From an uncultured Clostridia bacterium (GTDB lineage: Bacteria; Bacillota; Clostridia; Oscillospirales; Acutalibacteraceae): a stretch of 6,571 nucleotides of DNA. Location: contig CALCBQ010000084.1 in the NCBI GenBank assembly GCA_937897215.1, positions 1 through 6,571 on the forward strand, read 5' to 3'. Each line of letters opens with the position of its first letter. Position 1 is the first letter of the stretch. A program made the position numbers and the translations under genes. Positions 1 through 6,520 of the stretch are shown here, piece after piece. Below the pieces are notes generated by a model. The model was not told the origin of the DNA, ran no database searches, and saw only the letters and a program-made list of their open reading frames with translations.

Positions 1-56
1 CTATGGGTTTAGTACTTGTAATGACAACAAGCAAAAAAAGAGTATTTTCAAAATAA
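1..56 (+). CDS. 3' end of a paralogous surface protein (C-terminal tail only)
   Basis: Only the last 17 codons and the TAA stop are in the window, read in the frame whose first full codon is at 3. The translated end, MGLVLVMTTSKKRVFSK, differs at one residue (Val for Ala) from the last 17 residues of the nucleotidase encoded just downstream. The 56 nt match positions 1930-1985 at 52 sites, and the final 39 nt are identical. The residues are the end of a hydrophobic segment followed by a basic tail, which is what a C-terminal membrane anchor or cell-wall sorting signal looks like. I infer that the upstream gene is a tandem paralog, or at least shares the anchor module. Whether its catalytic part is also a metallophosphatase cannot be seen. 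The neighbouring nucleotidase gene follows on the same strand after 66 nt. Confidence 0.75.
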   Translation, partial: MGLVLVMTTSKKRVFSK

Positions 57-71
57 ATTACAAAAATAAAA

Positions 72-107
72 TGTAGGGCGGGGGCTTACGCTCCCGCTAT
101 CGTTTTT
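72..107 (+). repeat. GC-rich hairpin, REP-like element and possible terminator
   Basis: Within an AT-rich spacer there is an abrupt GC-rich inverted repeat. The arms 78-85 and 90-97 form an 8-bp stem with one G-U pair around the 4-base loop TTAC. It is preceded by TGTAGGG (72-78), and a run of five T follows at 103-107 after a 5-base gap. It may terminate transcription of the upstream paralog, although the U-run is set back from the stem. Its base composition, and the TGTAGGG word that recurs at 6521-6527, also suit a dispersed palindromic (REP-like) repeat of the kind I recall between genes in Clostridia. Neither role is proven by this window. Confidence 0.45.
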
Positions 108-114
108 AAAGGAG
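108..114 (+). promoter_or_regulatory. Ribosome binding site of the nucleotidase gene
   Basis: AAAGGAG lies 8 nt before the ATG at 123. This supports that start, which also begins directly with a typical positively charged signal-peptide N-region (MKKR). Confidence 0.8.
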
Positions 115-122
115 TAAATTAT

Positions 123-1985
123 ATGAAAAAACGAATTTTGAGTATTATACTGGTGCTTTGCTTGTGTTTAAGTGCATTTCCAATATCAGTTATTGCAACA
201 GAAAATGAGGAAATCACAATTCTTTATACAAATGATGTGCATACATATATTGATGGAGATATTACTTATTCAAAATTAGCATCACTTAAAGATACTTGTG
301 AAAATGTGTTGCTATTAGATGCCGGAGACCATATTCAGGGTACTGCATATGGCTCTATGGACAAGGGTAAAACTATAATTGAATTAATGAGTGCAACTGG
401 GTATGATGTGGCAACTCTCGGAAACCACGAGTTTGATTACGGAATGTCAGGTTGTATGCAGGCAATTGATTGGGCAGACTATTCTTATGTTTCTTGCAAT
501 TTCTATCACGAGGAAAATGGCGTGGTAGGTAACAGCGTGCTTGATGCTTATAAAGTATTCGATATAAACGGCACTAAAATTGCGGTAATCGGTATTACTA
601 CTCCTGAAACCTTTACATCTACAACTCCTGCATATTTTCAGGATGAAAACGGTAATTACATTTATGGAATTGCAGGTGGAAATGACGGGGAAAAACTTTA
701 TAATGCAGTGCAAAATGCTATTGACAACGCTTCACAAGAAGCTGATGTAATCATAGCTCTCGGTCATCTTGGGGACGGAGAAACTTCAGCACCTTGGCGT
801 TCAGAAGATGTAATTGCAAATACTTCGGGACTTGATGCTTTCATTGACGGTCATTCTCATTCTACAATCCCAATGAAAGAAGTGGCCGACAAAAACGGCA
901 ACATGGTTATTCTTACCCAAACGGGCGAGTATCTTAATGCAGTAGGTAAAATGACTATTACTGATGATAGCATTACAACAGAACTTTTAACTGCTCAAGA
1001 TTTAGCTAACATTATTCCAAAAGCAGAAGTCAAAGCTATTGAAGATGCTTGGGTAAGTGAAATTGATGCAAAATTAGGCGAAAAAATCGGTTCAGCAGAA
1101 GTTATTCTTGATAATTATGATGAAAACGGTAATCGACTTGTTCGCTTGCAAGAAACTAATTCAGGCGATTTTTCTGCAGATGCACTTTATTATCTGTTCG
1201 ACAGTATGAATATGGATGTTGATGTGGCAGTTATGAATGGTGGCGGTGTACGAAACAACGCGGTAACAGGGGATATTACATACAAAACCTGTAAAGAAAT
1301 TCATACTTTCGGCAATGTGGCTTGTTTGCAGACTGTTACGGGACAACAACTTTTAGACGCTCTTGAATGGGGTGCTCGTTCAGTAGGCGTTTCTGAAGAA
1401 GGCAGTTTTCTTCATGTTTCAGGAATTACCTATAAAATTGACACATCAATTCCCGATACTACAAAGAAAGACGACAAAGGCGTGTGGATTGGCGGACCTG
1501 AAAAGTACCGTGTTCACAGCGTAAAAGTTTTTAATAAAGATACAAACGATTGGGATGACCTTGACCTTAAAGCAACCTACAATCTTGCCGGCTATAACTA
1601 TACACTTCGTGATTTAGGTGGCGGTTTTGCGATGTTTAATGGTGCAGTAAATGTGCTTGACTATGTAATGGAAGACTATATGGTACTTGCAAATTATGTT
1701 AAAGGCTTTGAAAATAGCCTTGTGAAAGCAAAAAATTCGCCGCTTACCGCGAAATACTCAAACTTTTTGGTAGATTATGGCACGGTAAACGGTAGCGGAC
1801 GAATTGTTAATGAGGCAACTCCTACCATTGAAGAAACTAAACCTGCACCAAAACCTGAAATCCCAAATACAGACGCAACTGTGAATAATGTGAATAGCAA
1901 CGGTTGGTTTGCTGTTATGCTTACATTGTCTATGGGCTTGGCACTCGTAATGACAACAAGCAAAAAAAGAGTATTTTCAAAATAA
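123..1985 (+). CDS. Exported bifunctional metallophosphatase / 5'-nucleotidase (UshA/CD73-like)
   Basis: This 620-residue protein should hydrolyse phosphate from nucleotides (5'-nucleotidase and/or 2',3'-cyclic phosphodiesterase type) outside the membrane. Residues 1-25 form a signal peptide (MKKR, hydrophobic core, likely cleavage after VIA). The calcineurin-like metallophosphatase domain (about 30-290) has all the expected metal motifs: TNDVH (D38, H40), GDxxQG (D69), GNHEFD (N101, H102), H215 in GHLG, and GHSH (H244, H246). The 5'-nucleotidase C-terminal domain (about 320-550) has NGGGVR (372-377) and F396 in TFGN. The usual GGDG(F/Y) loop instead reads LGGGF (498-502), so the family's ribose-contacting Asp appears to be Gly. 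A Pro/Glu/Lys-rich linker (567-580) leads to IPNTD (580-584), a hydrophobic segment (about 595-611) and a basic tail SKKRVFSK. This is an anchor resembling a degenerate LPxTG sorting signal. The family assignment is firm. The substrate and the mode of anchoring are inferred. Confidence 0.93.
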   Translation: MKKRILSIILVLCLCLSAFPISVIATENEEITILYTNDVHTYIDGDITYSKLASLKDTCENVLLLDAGDHIQGTAYGSMDKGKTIIELMSATGYDVATLGNHEFDYGMSGCMQAIDWADYSYVSCNFYHEENGVVGNSVLDAYKVFDINGTKIAVIGITTPETFTSTTPAYFQDENGNYIYGIAGGNDGEKLYNAVQNAIDNASQEADVIIALGHLGDGETSAPWRSEDVIANTSGLDAFIDGHSHSTIPMKEVADKNGNMVILTQTGEYLNAVGKMTITDDSITTELLTAQDLANIIPKAEVKAIEDAWVSEIDAKLGEKIGSAEVILDNYDENGNRLVRLQETNSGDFSADALYYLFDSMNMDVDVAVMNGGGVRNNAVTGDITYKTCKEIHTFGNVACLQTVTGQQLLDALEWGARSVGVSEEGSFLHVSGITYKIDTSIPDTTKKDDKGVWIGGPEKYRVHSVKVFNKDTNDWDDLDLKATYNLAGYNYTLRDLGGGFAMFNGAVNVLDYVMEDYMVLANYVKGFENSLVKAKNSPLTAKYSNFLVDYGTVNGSGRIVNEATPTIEETKPAPKPEIPNTDATVNNVNSNGWFAVMLTLSMGLALVMTTSKKRVFSK

Positions 1986-2000
1986 CCTTTAAAATAATAA

Positions 2001-2032
2001 AAAAGGAACAACTCAGTTGAGTTGTTCCTTTT
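2001..2032. terminator. Bidirectional rho-independent terminator between convergent genes
   Basis: A perfect inverted repeat pairs 2001-2014 with 2019-2032 around a 4-base loop. The outer A and T tracts supply a U-run on both strands (CCTTTTG on plus; a longer T-rich stretch on minus). It starts 15 nt after the nucleotidase stop and lies 12 nt beyond the sialidase stop on the other strand, so it can end both convergent transcripts. Confidence 0.9.
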
Positions 2033-2044
2033 GCTTTGCATTAA

Positions 2045-3541
2045 TTACATTAACCCTAATTTGAATTTGATATTCGCAATTGCTCGTTTTGTTTTGATTG
2101 AGCGTTGTGTTTTAGGAGAGTTATCTTCTTTAAAATCAACATTTTCTCCGTTGATTTCGTTAATTACACCATCGTCTGATACACTGAAAACTGTGTATTT
2201 AAGGTGTGCGGCTTCATCTTCAAACAATACTGCAAAGTTACCGTCAGAAAGTTCAGTTAAACAAGAATAACCGTAAAATCCCTGTGTTAAGTGGTATTTA
2301 CTAATCCATTTAACTGTGCCATCATCTTCTGTAACACCAACGCGAAGAATTCCGTCGGCTCTCGCTTTAAGATTTCCACCTGCAGAGCAGAGGATTACTT
2401 GTTTACCACCAATCTTCTTTGATGTTTCCATAAGTGAAACCATGCAGTTTCTAGTTCCCTCAAGTGAACGGTCGGCACGGAATTCTGTCCAAGTTTCGCC
2501 ACCATCAGTACTGTCAGCGAATGCTATATAGTTGCTTAAGTTTCTTGCATAAATACGAAGTGCCTTGTAATTCTTGCCTTCAATTTTTACAAGTTGTGCT
2601 TCACTTGTTTTTTGGAGTCCCTTTTTAATCTTGATTTTGTTACCTCTATGCCAAGTTTCTCCGTTATCGTCAGTATAAACTACACTTGCATTTTCAAAAA
2701 TAGGGTCTTTAAAAAGCCCGTTGTTATCATAAACACAGAAAAGAATTCGTTCTTTACCATTGTGATTGATTACAACACCACGACCAGGGCCAACACCTAA
2801 AAATGACTCTTTTTCATTCTTTACAAACTCTGAAATAATCTGCGGTGTACTCCATGTTTTGCCGTTATCGTCGCTATAACGCACCCAGAGATATGTAGTT
2901 TTGTAGCACTTTAATTCAGATGCGCTATAGAAAATATTCTGTTGAATTTTAACGCCTTCGCTACCTTTTTGCTCTGTATAAAGTGGCTCGCCGTTTTTGT
3001 AAAGACGGAATTCACGGTCGATTGAATACTCTGTAATGTTATTACTATTTCTCTCGAAAATCGGAGCAAAATCCCCATCAAAATCGCCAACATAAAAACC
3101 GAATGACTCTAACTTATCGCCATTGTTACCATTTGTGAGAAGAAGATGCTTTTTGCCGTTAATTTCACAGTATCCCGTACCTGTTTTGCATTGAAGATAA
3201 CCGCATTCTGACGGTTGAGCGTCTGCAAGCATAAAAATTCTGCCTGTTTTTGACTGCGCAATAGCCGAGTCAATAAATGACGCGCTGTCAGTTGATGTAA
3301 CTGTGTCTGCGTAGTCGTCAAAGTGGTTAACCATTACATATTCCCAGTCGGTATAACCATCTTTTGAAATGGCAACGGCAATATCAATATTGTTAGGGGA
3401 GTCAGAGCCGTGGCCATAACGGATGTCCGCGCCTGCCATTACGCTGCCATCATTAAGTGTGTAAAGTGCAGGAATACGATTGCGCTCAGACCCGAACTCT
3501 TTATTGGCAAAAATTTGCTCGTAATTGATTTTTGAACTCAT
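2045..3541 (-). CDS. Exo-alpha-sialidase-like protein (GH33 type, Asp-box beta-propeller), no signal peptide
   Basis: This 498-residue protein resembles sialidases, which cleave terminal sialic acid from glycans. The N-terminal RIP motif (R22-I-P) is followed by DIRYGHGSD, where R41 and D47 have the spacing of the Arg and catalytic acid Asp in clostridial sialidases. Canonical Asp boxes lie at 223-230, 290-297 and 344-351 (S/T-x-D-x-G-x-T-W), with degenerate copies near 59-66 and 404-412, as expected for a six-bladed propeller. Candidate active-site residues are E314 (SEAQLV), R333 (ARN), R394 and the nucleophile Tyr Y424 (YSCL), giving an apparently complete arginine triad plus the Glu/Tyr pair. 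These are placed by motif, not by alignment. There is no signal peptide, membrane segment or carbohydrate-binding module, so it is probably cytoplasmic. The C-terminus (about 471-498) is a lysine-rich tail. AGGAG (3548-3552) precedes the ATG by 6 nt. It lies 13 nt behind the phosphohexomutase gene, probably in the same transcript. A non-sialidase Asp-box hydrolase is the main alternative. Confidence 0.85.
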   Translation of the reverse strand: MSSKINYEQIFANKEFGSERNRIPALYTLNDGSVMAGADIRYGHGSDSPNNIDIAVAISKDGYTDWEYVMVNHFDDYADTVTSTDSASFIDSAIAQSKTGRIFMLADAQPSECGYLQCKTGTGYCEINGKKHLLLTNGNNGDKLESFGFYVGDFDGDFAPIFERNSNNITEYSIDREFRLYKNGEPLYTEQKGSEGVKIQQNIFYSASELKCYKTTYLWVRYSDDNGKTWSTPQIISEFVKNEKESFLGVGPGRGVVINHNGKERILFCVYDNNGLFKDPIFENASVVYTDDNGETWHRGNKIKIKKGLQKTSEAQLVKIEGKNYKALRIYARNLSNYIAFADSTDGGETWTEFRADRSLEGTRNCMVSLMETSKKIGGKQVILCSAGGNLKARADGILRVGVTEDDGTVKWISKYHLTQGFYGYSCLTELSDGNFAVLFEDEAAHLKYTVFSVSDDGVINEINGENVDFKEDNSPKTQRSIKTKRAIANIKFKLGLM

Positions 3542-3554
3542 AAAAATCTCCTAA

Positions 3555-4967
3555 TTATTCAAACAAGAATTTTTTGAATGTATCAATATATTCTTTTGCA
3601 CGAACAGCATTTGTGCTTTCAGCAAATATACGAAGAAGTGGCTCTGTGCCGGAGAAACGGCAGATTACAAAACCGTCTTCAAAATAAACCTTACAACCAT
3701 CTTCATAGTTTACGCGTGTGATTTCATCTTTGAATGTAGGAAGCAGTTTGTCAACCATAAGTGTTTTATTAACCATTGGTTTAACTTCAGGAGCAAAGCG
3801 CATATCGTCTTCAACCATTACAAATGTGCCAAATTCCTTTTTAAGCTCATTTAGAAGTTCAGAAGGAGATTTGCCTGTAACACTTACCATTTCAGCGAAA
3901 AGAGATGCAGCATAAACTGAGTCCTTACCGTGAATGTGTCCGCGTACTGTAAGACCGCCTGATGACTCGCCACCAAGAACTGCGTCAACCTCGTCAATTT
4001 TTGATGAAATATATTTGAATCCAACAGGGACTTCAAAGCATTTTTCACCAAAACTTTCTGCAATTTTATCAAGCATGTGAGTTGTAGCGAGGTTTCGAAC
4101 TACCGGACCGTGCCAACCCTTGTATTTTACAAGGTAATAGTACAAAAGACAAAGAATTTCGTTAGCATTTATGTAGTTGCCGTTAGCGTCAATAATGCCA
4201 AGACGGTCGCCGTCGCCGTCCATAGCAATACCAAAATCATAACCGCCGTTTACAACCTGATTGCGAAGTGTAAACAAAGTTCTTTCAGAAGGCGCCGGCA
4301 TAACACCGCCGAAATATGCATCACGATTAACATTGATTGTATCAATTGTGCATCTTGCTGTATGGAAGATTACAAGTAACGGATATGTACCTGAACCGTG
4401 CATTGAGTCAAAAAGAACACGAAGACCACGCTCACGCATAGCATTCATATCAAGAAGACCGATAATGTCGTCAAGGAATTTGTTGAAAGGATTTTTAATA
4501 TATGTAACAAGTCCTTTTTCAACTGCATCATCAAATGGTGTGAATTCTACATTATCAGTTGAAGCAATTAATTCTTCAAGATGGTTTGTGATTTCAAGGG
4601 GAGCATCTCTGCCTTCTTCAACAATAAGTTTAATACCATTGTAGCTTGAAGGGTTGTGGCTTGCAGTAATTTCAATACCAAAATCAAGCCCTTTATCTTT
4701 AACTGTGTGCATAACAAGAGGTGTAGGCACACTTCTTTCCATAAACCATACATTTATTCCGTCAGAGGTAAGCACTTCTGCTACCCATTTTGCCGCATTT
4801 TCAGAAAGAAAGCGTCTGTCATAACCTATAATTACAGGTTTTTCTGTTTTGCCTTCTTCTTGCATAAGTAAACTAATGCCTTTTGCAACTCTGCGCACAT
4901 TTTCGCAAACGAAATCATCGCCGATAATTGCACGCCAACCACCTGTACCAAATGAAATTTTGTTCAT
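3555..4967 (-). CDS. Phosphoglucomutase/phosphomannomutase-family alpha-D-phosphohexomutase
   Basis: This 470-residue enzyme should interconvert hexose 1- and 6-phosphates in the cytoplasm through a phosphoserine. All four family signatures are present in order (numbered from the ATG at 4967): FGTGGWR at 6-12, the active-site loop TASHNP with phosphoserine S103, the metal loop DGDGDR (D250, D252, D254), the sugar-binding GGESSGG around 332-338, and the phosphate-binding RFSGTEP at 437-443. The length is normal for the bacterial family. The TASHNP loop rather than SASHNP argues against phosphoglucosamine mutase GlmM. Glucose versus mannose specificity cannot be read from the sequence. An upstream in-frame GTG at 4976 exists, but it lies inside the Shine-Dalgarno sequence, so the ATG at 4967 is preferred. 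It has its own promoter upstream and is followed closely by the sialidase gene, suggesting a two-gene operon. Confidence 0.94.
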   Translation of the reverse strand: MNKISFGTGGWRAIIGDDFVCENVRRVAKGISLLMQEEGKTEKPVIIGYDRRFLSENAAKWVAEVLTSDGINVWFMERSVPTPLVMHTVKDKGLDFGIEITASHNPSSYNGIKLIVEEGRDAPLEITNHLEELIASTDNVEFTPFDDAVEKGLVTYIKNPFNKFLDDIIGLLDMNAMRERGLRVLFDSMHGSGTYPLLVIFHTARCTIDTINVNRDAYFGGVMPAPSERTLFTLRNQVVNGGYDFGIAMDGDGDRLGIIDANGNYINANEILCLLYYYLVKYKGWHGPVVRNLATTHMLDKIAESFGEKCFEVPVGFKYISSKIDEVDAVLGGESSGGLTVRGHIHGKDSVYAASLFAEMVSVTGKSPSELLNELKKEFGTFVMVEDDMRFAPEVKPMVNKTLMVDKLLPTFKDEITRVNYEDGCKVYFEDGFVICRFSGTEPLLRIFAESTNAVRAKEYIDTFKKFLFE

Positions 4968-4972
4968 GAATA

Positions 4973-4980
4973 CCACCTCT
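4973..4980 (-). promoter_or_regulatory. Ribosome binding site that fixes the phosphohexomutase start
   Basis: On the minus strand AGAGGTGG lies 5 nt before the ATG at 4967. The longer reading frame would begin with the GTG contained in this same motif and would have no binding site of its own, so the nine bases from that GTG to the ATG are most likely untranslated. Confidence 0.8.
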
Positions 4981-5001
4981 AATATTTTTACTCTGAACTT
5001 T

Positions 5002-5030
5002 ATAATACCAAAATTTCTCTGTATTGTAAA
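5002..5030 (-). promoter_or_regulatory. Sigma-A type promoter of the phosphohexomutase-sialidase unit
   Basis: Minus strand: -35 TTTACA (5030-5025), a 17-nt spacer and -10 TATTAT (5007-5002), with TG one base before the -10 (extended -10). Transcription should begin near 4995, giving a leader of about 28 nt with no room for a riboswitch. It lies just downstream of the antiporter's terminator, which makes the two minus-strand units independent. Confidence 0.75.
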
Positions 5031-5039
5031 TATTTATAC

Positions 5040-5073
5040 AAAAAAATTCCCACAAGAAAATATCTTGCAGGAA
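5040..5073 (-). terminator. Rho-independent terminator of the antiporter gene
   Basis: On the minus strand, arms 5073-5063 and 5057-5047 form an 11-bp stem (two G-U pairs) with a 5-base loop, followed immediately by seven T (5046-5040). It begins 6 nt after the antiporter's stop codon. Confidence 0.88.
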
Positions 5074-5079
5074 GATTAT

Positions 5080-6390
5080 TTATTTTTTCTTTTCGGGAAT
5101 AACAAATATAAATAAGAGTGAACTTAAAAGAAGAATCATAGGGTAGAAAAGACGTGAAATCATCTGGAATGCGGTCAATTCATAACCTAATGTGTTCACA
5201 ACTGAAAGTGCTACAAGAATTTGCGCGCCGTATGGGAGAAATCCTTGGAAAATACAAGAGAATGTGTCAAGGATTGATGCGGTTTTTCTAGGCGTTATGT
5301 CAAAATCCTTTGCCATTTCACTTGCAATCGGATTAGCCATAACAATAGCAACTGTGTTGTTTGCGGTGGCAATGTCCATAAGTCCTACTAAAAGACCAAT
5401 GCCAAGCTGACCACTCTTTTTGCCCTTGAAAATCTTGCGGATTCCGTTAAGAAGTGCTTCGAATCCACCGTTATATTTAATAAGCGCACAAAGTGATGCC
5501 ACAAGAATTGCAACCATTGATGTTTCAAACATACCTGAAGCGCCAGTACCCATATTTGCAAGCAAATCAACGAATGCAACTGAATTTGTAGCAAGCATTA
5601 TAATACTGCCCGAAACAATACCGATTAGCAGAGTTAAGAATACATTTATACCAATAATTCCGCTTATAAGCACAAGCACATAAGGAAGAATCTGAAGCAT
5701 ATCGTAACTTTTACTGATGTTTTCAGTGATTTCTGTATTAAACGATAATGCAAGAATAATGCCGAGTGTTACAATTGCGGCAGGTACAACAATTGCAAAG
5801 TTTGTGCGGAACTTGTCTTTCATCTGGCAACCCTGACCATTACAAGCAGCAATAGTAGTGTCAGAAATAAATGAAAGGTTGTCGCCAAACATAGCGCCGC
5901 CAACTACCGTGCCAACACAAAGGGGTAGTGAAAAGCCCGAACCCTCAGCAACTGCAACCGCAATTGGAGTAATAAGAGTGATTGTACCGACTGATGTACC
6001 CATAGCTGTAGAAACGAAACAACTTATAATAAAAAGCACAACAACCGCAAGTCGTGGGGGAGTAATTGAAAGCATAAAATACGCTACGCTTTCTGCAGAA
6101 TCTCTGCCGACTACACCAACAAAAATACCTGCAAGCATAAAGATTAAAAGCATTGTGATAATATTTTTGTCGCCTACACCTTGCCCCATAATCTCAAACT
6201 TTTTGTCAAGAGAAATACCTTTTGTCTGAAGCACGGCCACAAGCAATGCCACAAGAAAAGCCACAACAACGGGTACGTTGTAAAATCCCATAGGAATTTT
6301 CATAACATATTCAAAAATTATTCCTAATGATAAGTAAAAAACAACGAATACCCCAATAGGAATAAGTGCCAATGCGTTAGATTTTTTCAT
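5080..6390 (-). CDS. NhaC-family Na+/H+ antiporter-like membrane protein
   Basis: This very hydrophobic protein of 436 residues has about 10-12 predicted membrane segments by eye, beginning around residues 6-30 and 34-56 and ending with a segment near 415-431 before a short PEKKK tail. The signature region is STAMGTSVGT (127-136) followed by GGAMFGDNLSFISDTT (164-179), which matches the conserved core of the NhaC antiporter family (Na_H_antiporter domain). A related motif, ANNTVAIVMANP, occurs in the C-terminal half at about 343-354. Members exchange Na+ for H+, but some exchange organic ions such as malate and lactate, so the substrate is uncertain. The start is taken as the ATG at 6390: GGAAAGTGAG (6407-6398) lies 7 nt ahead of it, whereas the in-frame GTG at 6402 falls within that motif. 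It is transcribed alone, between its own promoter and terminator. Confidence 0.88.
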   Translation of the reverse strand: MKKSNALALIPIGVFVVFYLSLGIIFEYVMKIPMGFYNVPVVVAFLVALLVAVLQTKGISLDKKFEIMGQGVGDKNIITMLLIFMLAGIFVGVVGRDSAESVAYFMLSITPPRLAVVVLFIISCFVSTAMGTSVGTITLITPIAVAVAEGSGFSLPLCVGTVVGGAMFGDNLSFISDTTIAACNGQGCQMKDKFRTNFAIVVPAAIVTLGIILALSFNTEITENISKSYDMLQILPYVLVLISGIIGINVFLTLLIGIVSGSIIMLATNSVAFVDLLANMGTGASGMFETSMVAILVASLCALIKYNGGFEALLNGIRKIFKGKKSGQLGIGLLVGLMDIATANNTVAIVMANPIASEMAKDFDITPRKTASILDTFSCIFQGFLPYGAQILVALSVVNTLGYELTAFQMISRLFYPMILLLSSLLFIFVIPEKKK

Positions 6391-6397
6391 TATTATA

Positions 6398-6407
6398 CTC
6401 ACTTTCC
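6398..6407 (-). promoter_or_regulatory. Ribosome binding site of the antiporter gene
   Basis: GGAAAGTGAG on the minus strand sits 7 nt before the ATG at 6390. It is a moderate match to the Shine-Dalgarno consensus and overlaps the alternative GTG start at 6402, which favours the ATG. Confidence 0.6.
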
Positions 6408-6431
6408 GTAATTCTGATTCAAACCTTAGGA

Positions 6432-6460
6432 ATTATATCATACTTTGTTAAAAAGCACAA
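6432..6460 (-). promoter_or_regulatory. Sigma-A type promoter of the antiporter gene
   Basis: Minus strand: -35 TTGTGC (6460-6455), exactly 17 nt, then a consensus -10 TATAAT (6437-6432) with an upstream TG (TGATATAAT, extended -10). The predicted start near 6425 leaves a leader of about 35 nt. Confidence 0.8.
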
Positions 6461-6520
6461 CAAGTATAAAAGGAAAATATAAAGATAGAAAATGTATTGT
6501 TCGTTAAATAAATTATAGTT

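Noticed and set aside
2022..2270. A short plus-strand frame starting in the convergent terminator
   Set aside because: Its start lies in the terminator stem and the rest is antisense to the sialidase C-terminus, so it is not a credible gene.
4261..4644. A 127-codon plus-strand open frame opposite the phosphohexomutase gene
   Set aside because: It is fully antisense to a gene with all family motifs, has no ribosome binding site I can see, and its translation is not recognisable.
4968..5001. A riboswitch or attenuator upstream of the mutase-sialidase unit
   Set aside because: The leader from the predicted start site is only about 28 nt and contains no stem of useful size.
5858..6229. A 123-codon plus-strand open frame opposite the antiporter gene
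   Set aside because: It is a shadow of the codon pattern of the membrane protein on the other strand, with no ribosome binding site or recognisable domain.
6445..6475. A possible rightward promoter (TTGTTA, then TATAAA) facing the right edge
   Set aside because: The spacer is only 14 nt to TATAAA and no gene is visible downstream in the window. The same bases are better explained by the minus-strand antiporter promoter.
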